NCBI GenBank assembly: GCA_012963775.1
Contig: DTVC01000023.1
Coordinates: forward strand, 1-9,237
Reading direction: 5' to 3'
DNA length: 9,237 nt
Origin: Candidatus Pelagibacter sp.
Lineage (GTDB): Bacteria; Pseudomonadota; Alphaproteobacteria; Pelagibacterales; Pelagibacteraceae
Positions 6,127 to 9,237 of the stretch are shown here, piece by piece. The notes under the pieces are model-generated. The model saw nothing but the letters and a program-made list of their open reading frames with translations, made no database searches and was not told the origin of the DNA. Position numbers and translations under genes: made by a program. Position 1 is the stretch's first letter; every line of letters starts with the position of its first letter.

Positions 6127-6613
6127 TGCTACATTTTGGGTAGGTGTTTCTTTTGTATTGTTCTTTGGAGTATTAATATATTTAAAAGTTCCTCAAAAAA
6201 TTAATGAGTTACTAAATAAGCTTATCTCAGATATTAAAAACGAAATCGATGAAAGTGAAAAACTTAGATCCGAAACTAAAAATCTTTTGGATAATGCCCA
6301 GAATAAACTGGATGGAGCAAATTCTGAAAGCAACAAAGTACTTAATCAAGCAAAAAAAGATAGTGAAAAATTAGTAATTGAAATGAACGACAAATTTCAT
6401 AAAACTGCAGAAATTAAAAAAAGATCAGCTGAGACAAAAATTGTTCAAATGAAAGAATTTGCCTTAAAAGAAATAAGAGATACTTCTGTAAAAATGGCAA
6501 TGGAGTCGGTTAAAAAGATCATTTCTACATCAGTAGATAAATCAAAGCTTGATGTTCTTTTTAAAAAAAATCTAGAAGAAGTAAAAGCGGAATTAAAAAA
6601 AATTAATTCTTAA
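6116..6613 (+). CDS. atpF: ATP synthase F0 subunit b
   Basis: The second stator-stalk subunit, 165 residues. It opens with FDATFWVGVSFVLFFGVLIY, a single N-terminal transmembrane helix (about 5-23), then KVPQKI. This is the standard alphaproteobacterial b pattern (family text like FW..vsfvlF...iy.kVP). The rest is a charged amphipathic coiled coil to the C-terminus. ATG 6116 is chosen because a Shine-Dalgarno sequence sits 7 bp upstream and the hydrophobic helix starts at once. The 11-bp overlap with atpF' suggests coupled translation, which would balance b and b' as a 1:1 pair. It is the last gene of the F0 group; an AT-rich gap of about 100 bp follows. The F1 genes (atpHAGDC) are not in the window. 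Confidence 0.95.
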   Translation: MAFDATFWVGVSFVLFFGVLIYLKVPQKINELLNKLISDIKNEIDESEKLRSETKNLLDNAQNKLDGANSESNKVLNQAKKDSEKLVIEMNDKFHKTAEIKKRSAETKIVQMKEFALKEIRDTSVKMAMESVKKIISTSVDKSKLDVLFKKNLEEVKAELKKINS

Positions 6614-6715
6614 ATTTAATTTATAATTTTCTTACTTTTATTAAAAAAAAATATAAATTTATACTATGAATTTAATGGAAATTAGTTTTATTGATTTAAT
6701 TTTATGGAAATAATA
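6614..6715 (+). promoter_or_regulatory. AT-rich gap with possible ispH promoter
   Basis: This is the only sizeable intergenic gap. It is almost pure A/T, with an A9 run (6643-6651), a 12-bp perfect palindrome TATAAATTTATA (6652-6663), and an overlapping TATACT (6660-6665) that matches a sigma-70 -10 box at 5 of 6 positions. The -35 candidate TTTATT (6637-6642), 17 bp upstream, is weak. No GC-rich terminator hairpin for the atp operon is visible. In DNA this AT-rich, -10-like matches arise easily, so confidence is low. Confidence 0.3.
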
Positions 6716-7657
6716 ATGCAAAATAAAGAAATCAAAATATATCTTGTTTCTCCAAGAGGATTCTGTGCTGGAGTAGATAGGGCAATAGAAATTGTAAAAA
6801 AAAGTATTAAAAAATTTGGAGCGCCAGTATATGTGAGACATGAAATTGTGCATAATAAACATGTCGTTGAGAATTTAAAAAAAAATGGAGCAATTTTTGT
6901 AGAAGAGCTTAATGAAATAGAAGATAAAACAAGACCAGTAATATTTTCTGCACATGGCGTTCCTAAATCAATTCCCAAAGAAGCCTCAAAATTAAATATA
7001 GAGTATATTGATGCAACCTGTCCGTTGGTATCAAAAGTTCATCGTGAAGCTGAAAATTTAAATAAAAAAGGTTTTCATATTTTGTTAATAGGTCACAAAA
7101 ATCATCCTGAAGTTATTGGTACAATGGGTCAATTGCCAGAAAGTGAAATAGATCTTATTGAAACAGTTGAAGATGTAGAAAATTATAAAGATCAGAATAA
7201 AAATTTAGCTTTTGTAACTCAAACTACTCTTTCAATTGATGATACTAAAAATATAATCTCATCCCTTAAAAAAAGATTTCCAAATATAAAAGAGCCTACA
7301 AAAGAAGATATTTGCTATGCTACTACTAATAGACAGGCAGCAGTAAAAAATATCGCAAAAAAATGTGATATGTTTTTTGTAATTGGAAGTAGAAATTCTT
7401 CTAATTCATTGAGGTTGGTAGAGGTTGCAAGTCAATCTGGATGTAAACATTCTGAATTAATTCATGCTGACAGTAAAATTCCAACTGATAAAATTAAAGA
7501 ATGTCAAACAATTGGAATATCTTCTGGGGCCTCTGCTCCAGAAATATTAGTACAAAATTTTATTAATGAGTTAAAAAAAACCTTTCTAGTTAAAATAGAA
7601 GAAGTAGAAATTATTAAGGAAAATATAGTATTCAAAACTCCAGCAAAACTAAATTAA
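6716..7657 (+). CDS. ispH: 4-hydroxy-3-methylbut-2-enyl diphosphate reductase (IspH/LytB)
   Basis: The last enzyme of the MEP pathway: it reduces HMBPP to isopentenyl and dimethylallyl diphosphate using a [4Fe-4S] cluster. From ATG 6716 it has 313 residues. The cluster cysteines are C17 (PRGFCAGVDRA), C102 (DATCPLVSKVH) and C200 (DICYATTNRQ). Substrate-site histidines are H46, H80 (SAHGVP) and H130, with E132 (HPEVIGTMGQ) matching E. coli E126. TQTTLS, GSRNSSNS and SSGASAPE are also intact. An in-frame ATG at 6704 would add MEII; I prefer 6716 because GGA stands 7 bp upstream and the N-terminus then fits the family better. A 15-codon ORF (6666-6713) precedes it. thrB begins on the base after its stop. 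The enzyme looks fully functional. Confidence 0.97.
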   Translation: MQNKEIKIYLVSPRGFCAGVDRAIEIVKKSIKKFGAPVYVRHEIVHNKHVVENLKKNGAIFVEELNEIEDKTRPVIFSAHGVPKSIPKEASKLNIEYIDATCPLVSKVHREAENLNKKGFHILLIGHKNHPEVIGTMGQLPESEIDLIETVEDVENYKDQNKNLAFVTQTTLSIDDTKNIISSLKKRFPNIKEPTKEDICYATTNRQAAVKNIAKKCDMFFVIGSRNSSNSLRLVEVASQSGCKHSELIHADSKIPTDKIKECQTIGISSGASAPEILVQNFINELKKTFLVKIEEVEIIKENIVFKTPAKLN

Positions 7658-8626
7658 ATGGCTATATATACTAAAATTTCTAAAGGCGAAGTTAAATCTA
7701 TTGAGAGAAAGTTTAATTTAGGAAAAATAATTTCATTTAAAGGAATTAAAAAAGGTATTGAAAATACTAATTATCTTCTTAGAACAAAAAATAAAAAATT
7801 TATTTTAACAATTTTTGAAAAAAGGGTTCAAAAAAAAGATCTACCATTCTTCATGAATTTAATGGAAAAATTAAATAATCATAAAATTAATTGCCCAAAA
7901 CCACAAAAAAATAAAAATAAAAAATTTTTAATTACTATTAAAAATAAACCTGCTTCGATCGTTTCTTTTGTTGAAGGAAAAGATAAATTTAAATTAAAAA
8001 TAAAAGAGTGTTATGAAATTGGAAAAAACATAGCAAGACTTCATATGGTTTCAAAAAAAATAAAACTATATAGAAAAAATTCTATGTCTCATAGTTATTG
8101 GCCAAAAATATTAAAAAAAATAGGAAATAGATGTAAAAGTGTTGATGCCAATTTGAATGATTTAATGAAAAAAACCCTTTTAGAAACAAAAAGAAAATGG
8201 CCAAGAAATCTACCTGAAGGAATTATACATGGCGACCTATTTATTGATAATATTTTTTTTAAAAATAACAAATTTTATGGCTACATAGATTTTTATTTCG
8301 CATGCAATGATTTTTTAATGTATGAAATTGCAATTTGCATTAATGCTTTGTGTTTTGATAAAAAAAGAAAAAAATTTATATTTAATAATAAAAAGTCAAA
8401 AAATTTTCTTGAAGGATACTCTAGAATAAGAAAATTTTCAAAAAATGAAAAAAATTCTCTAAATTTATTATGTAAAGGTGCCGCACTTAGATATTTATTA
8501 ACAAGAACTTATGATTATTTGAATACACCAAAAAATGTGATTATTAAAAAAAAAGACCCTAAGGAATATATTCAAAAACTTAACATTCATAATAAATTTA
8601 ACAGTTTTAAAAACTACTATAATTAA
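7658..8626 (+). CDS. thrB: Homoserine kinase, type II (APH-fold ThrB)
   Basis: Phosphorylates homoserine to O-phosphohomoserine, the substrate of threonine synthase. This is the aminoglycoside-phosphotransferase-fold form, not the GHMP form of E. coli. Of 322 residues, FKGIKKGIENTNYLLRT (27-43) and DLPFFMNLMEKL (61-72) match the family's N-lobe. The catalytic loop is IIHGDLFIDNIFF (189-201), with D193 as catalytic base and N198. The metal-binding aspartate D211 opens DFYFACNDFLMYEIAI, and DPKEYIQKL near the C-terminus is also typical. The protein is very lysine-rich, as expected from AT-driven codon use. ATG directly follows the ispH stop, and rnhA directly follows this stop, so all three are probably one transcript. 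thrC converges just downstream on the other strand, supporting the threonine role. Confidence 0.94.
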   Translation: MAIYTKISKGEVKSIERKFNLGKIISFKGIKKGIENTNYLLRTKNKKFILTIFEKRVQKKDLPFFMNLMEKLNNHKINCPKPQKNKNKKFLITIKNKPASIVSFVEGKDKFKLKIKECYEIGKNIARLHMVSKKIKLYRKNSMSHSYWPKILKKIGNRCKSVDANLNDLMKKTLLETKRKWPRNLPEGIIHGDLFIDNIFFKNNKFYGYIDFYFACNDFLMYEIAICINALCFDKKRKKFIFNNKKSKNFLEGYSRIRKFSKNEKNSLNLLCKGAALRYLLTRTYDYLNTPKNVIIKKKDPKEYIQKLNIHNKFNSFKNYYN

Positions 8627-9049
8627 ATGATTAAAATTTATACTGATGGCTCTTGTATTGGAAATCCAGGAAACGGAGGATGGGCAGCTATAATGATTGA
8701 TGATAATAATAAAAAAATTATTTCTGGATCAGAAAAATATACAACAAATAATCGCATGGAGTTGATAGCGGTAATTAAAGCTTTAGAGTCTGTAAAAAAA
8801 TCTCAAATTACAATTATTACTGATTCAAAATATGTAAAAAATGGGATAGAGGTTTGGATAAAAAAATGGAAACAGAACGGTTGGATCACTTCGGATAAAA
8901 AACCAGTCAAAAATAAAGATTTATGGCTAAGTCTTGATAAATTAGAAAAAAAAAAAAGAATAAAATGGGAATGGGTTAAAGGTCACTCTTCAAATATTTA
9001 TAACAATAAAGCTGATCAAATAGCGCGTGAAGCAGCAAATTCAATCTAA
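8627..9049 (+). CDS. rnhA: Ribonuclease HI
   Basis: Cleaves the RNA strand of RNA:DNA hybrids, removing R-loops and primers. Its 140 residues are close to the family norm of about 150. The catalytic carboxylates are all present: D7 (YTDGSCIGNPG), E45 (NNRMEL), D66 (TDSKYV) and D130 (NKADQIA), plus the mobile-loop histidine H120 (VKGHSS). The tryptophan-rich handle region (WIKKWKQNGW, 77-86) is intact. The start follows the thrB stop with no spacer and no Shine-Dalgarno sequence, so ribosomes probably re-initiate from thrB. A run of 12 A (8946-8957) encodes EKKKR without breaking the frame. The last 9 bp overlap the end of thrC on the opposite strand. The linkage ispH-thrB-rnhA is familiar from alphaproteobacteria. 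Confidence 0.97.
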   Translation: MIKIYTDGSCIGNPGNGGWAAIMIDDNNKKIISGSEKYTTNNRMELIAVIKALESVKKSQITIITDSKYVKNGIEVWIKKWKQNGWITSDKKPVKNKDLWLSLDKLEKKKRIKWEWVKGHSSNIYNNKADQIAREAANSI

Positions 9050-9237
9050 TTTATTTAGTATATATACTTTTAATTCTTCAATATTATTTTGAATTACAAC
9101 AAAATTTTCTTTCTCATTTAAAATATAATTCAACTTATTTGGCAATTCAGGCTTAACATTAATAGCTTCATTTATAGCTTCTGGAAATTTGCATGGATGA
9201 GCTGTCGATAAAACAATGCTTTTATCTGTTAAATTAA
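9041..9237 (-). CDS. thrC: Threonine synthase C-terminus (partial, 5' end outside window)
   Basis: The final enzyme of threonine synthesis is PLP-dependent and converts O-phosphohomoserine to threonine. Only the last 64 codons and the TGA (9043-9041) are present on the minus strand. The segment IVLSTAHPCKFPEAI is the conserved C-terminal motif of fungal/proteobacterial-type threonine synthases (family text LaTAHPaKFpeav), followed by KPELPNKL (usual text like vrPeLP..l) and a final helix ending LNKLD. The PLP lysine and other catalytic residues lie outside the window. It is convergent with rnhA and overlaps it by 9 bp, with no intergenic terminator. Together with thrB it supplies the last two steps of the pathway, though on opposite strands. 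It was identified by translating the minus strand by hand. Confidence 0.88.
   Translation of the reverse strand, partial: NLTDKSIVLSTAHPCKFPEAINEAINVKPELPNKLNYILNEKENFVVIQNNIEELKVYILNKLD

Noticed and set aside
6614..6665. Intrinsic terminator after atpF
   Set aside because: Only A/T runs and a short AT palindrome are present; no GC-containing stem followed by a T-run is seen.
6659..6978. Minus-strand ORFs over the start of ispH
   Set aside because: They overlap the conserved IspH N-terminus and have no recognisable domain.
1..9237. CRISPR array, mobile element, defence island or novel system
   Set aside because: Every stretch is filled by recognised housekeeping genes in familiar alphaproteobacterial order; no repeated spacers, transposase, integrase or tRNA-linked insertion is visible.

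Overview
The window is a dense, very AT-rich stretch of bacterial chromosome. Protein sequences and gene order point to an alphaproteobacterium with a streamlined genome, most likely the SAR11 clade (Pelagibacterales). The reasons are low GC, intergenic gaps of 0-90 bp, lysine- and asparagine-rich proteins, a split F0 ATP synthase operon with a b' gene, and the order mutY / DUF721 / DsbA-like / smc. The lineage is inferred from style and gene order, not from a search. No tRNA, rRNA, insertion sequence, CRISPR array or prophage gene is visible, and no stretch above 300 bp lacks a gene.

Layout. Positions 1-607 (minus) hold the N-terminal 202 residues of the DNA repair glycosylase MutY, whose 3' end lies outside the window. 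Its start codon abuts, back to back in a CATATG hexamer, the start of a plus-strand run: a DciA-like DUF721 protein (608-1090), an exported DsbA-family thioredoxin (1087-1668), a short SMC chromosome-organising ATPase (1677-4250), and the F0 sector of ATP synthase in the order atpI, atpB, atpE, atpF', atpF (4253-6613). After the only sizeable gap (about 100 bp, AT-rich, a possible promoter) comes ispH-thrB-rnhA (6716-9049), joined stop-to-start with no spacer. The C-terminal 64 codons of threonine synthase thrC enter on the minus strand and overlap the end of rnhA by 9 bp.

How the genes work together. The first run combines replication and chromosome maintenance (DUF721/DciA-like, SMC) with an envelope thiol protein. 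It leads without an obvious break into the proton channel and stator genes of ATP synthase. The F1 genes are not here, as is usual in alphaproteobacteria. The second run joins the last step of the MEP isoprenoid pathway, homoserine kinase and RNase HI. thrB and the convergent thrC encode the last two steps of threonine synthesis.

The most noteworthy observations are: (1) the SMC is only 857 residues and shows no recognisable hinge domain, with two near-equal coiled-coil arms joined by a short helical tip that holds the only two cysteines outside the heads; (2) a perfect 11-bp inverted repeat lies 39 bp after the atpE stop, inside the start of atpF', while atpE has the only strong Shine-Dalgarno sequence in the window; (3) genes abut head to head (mutY/DUF721) and overlap tail to tail (rnhA/thrC). 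I do not see a new defence or mobile system here.
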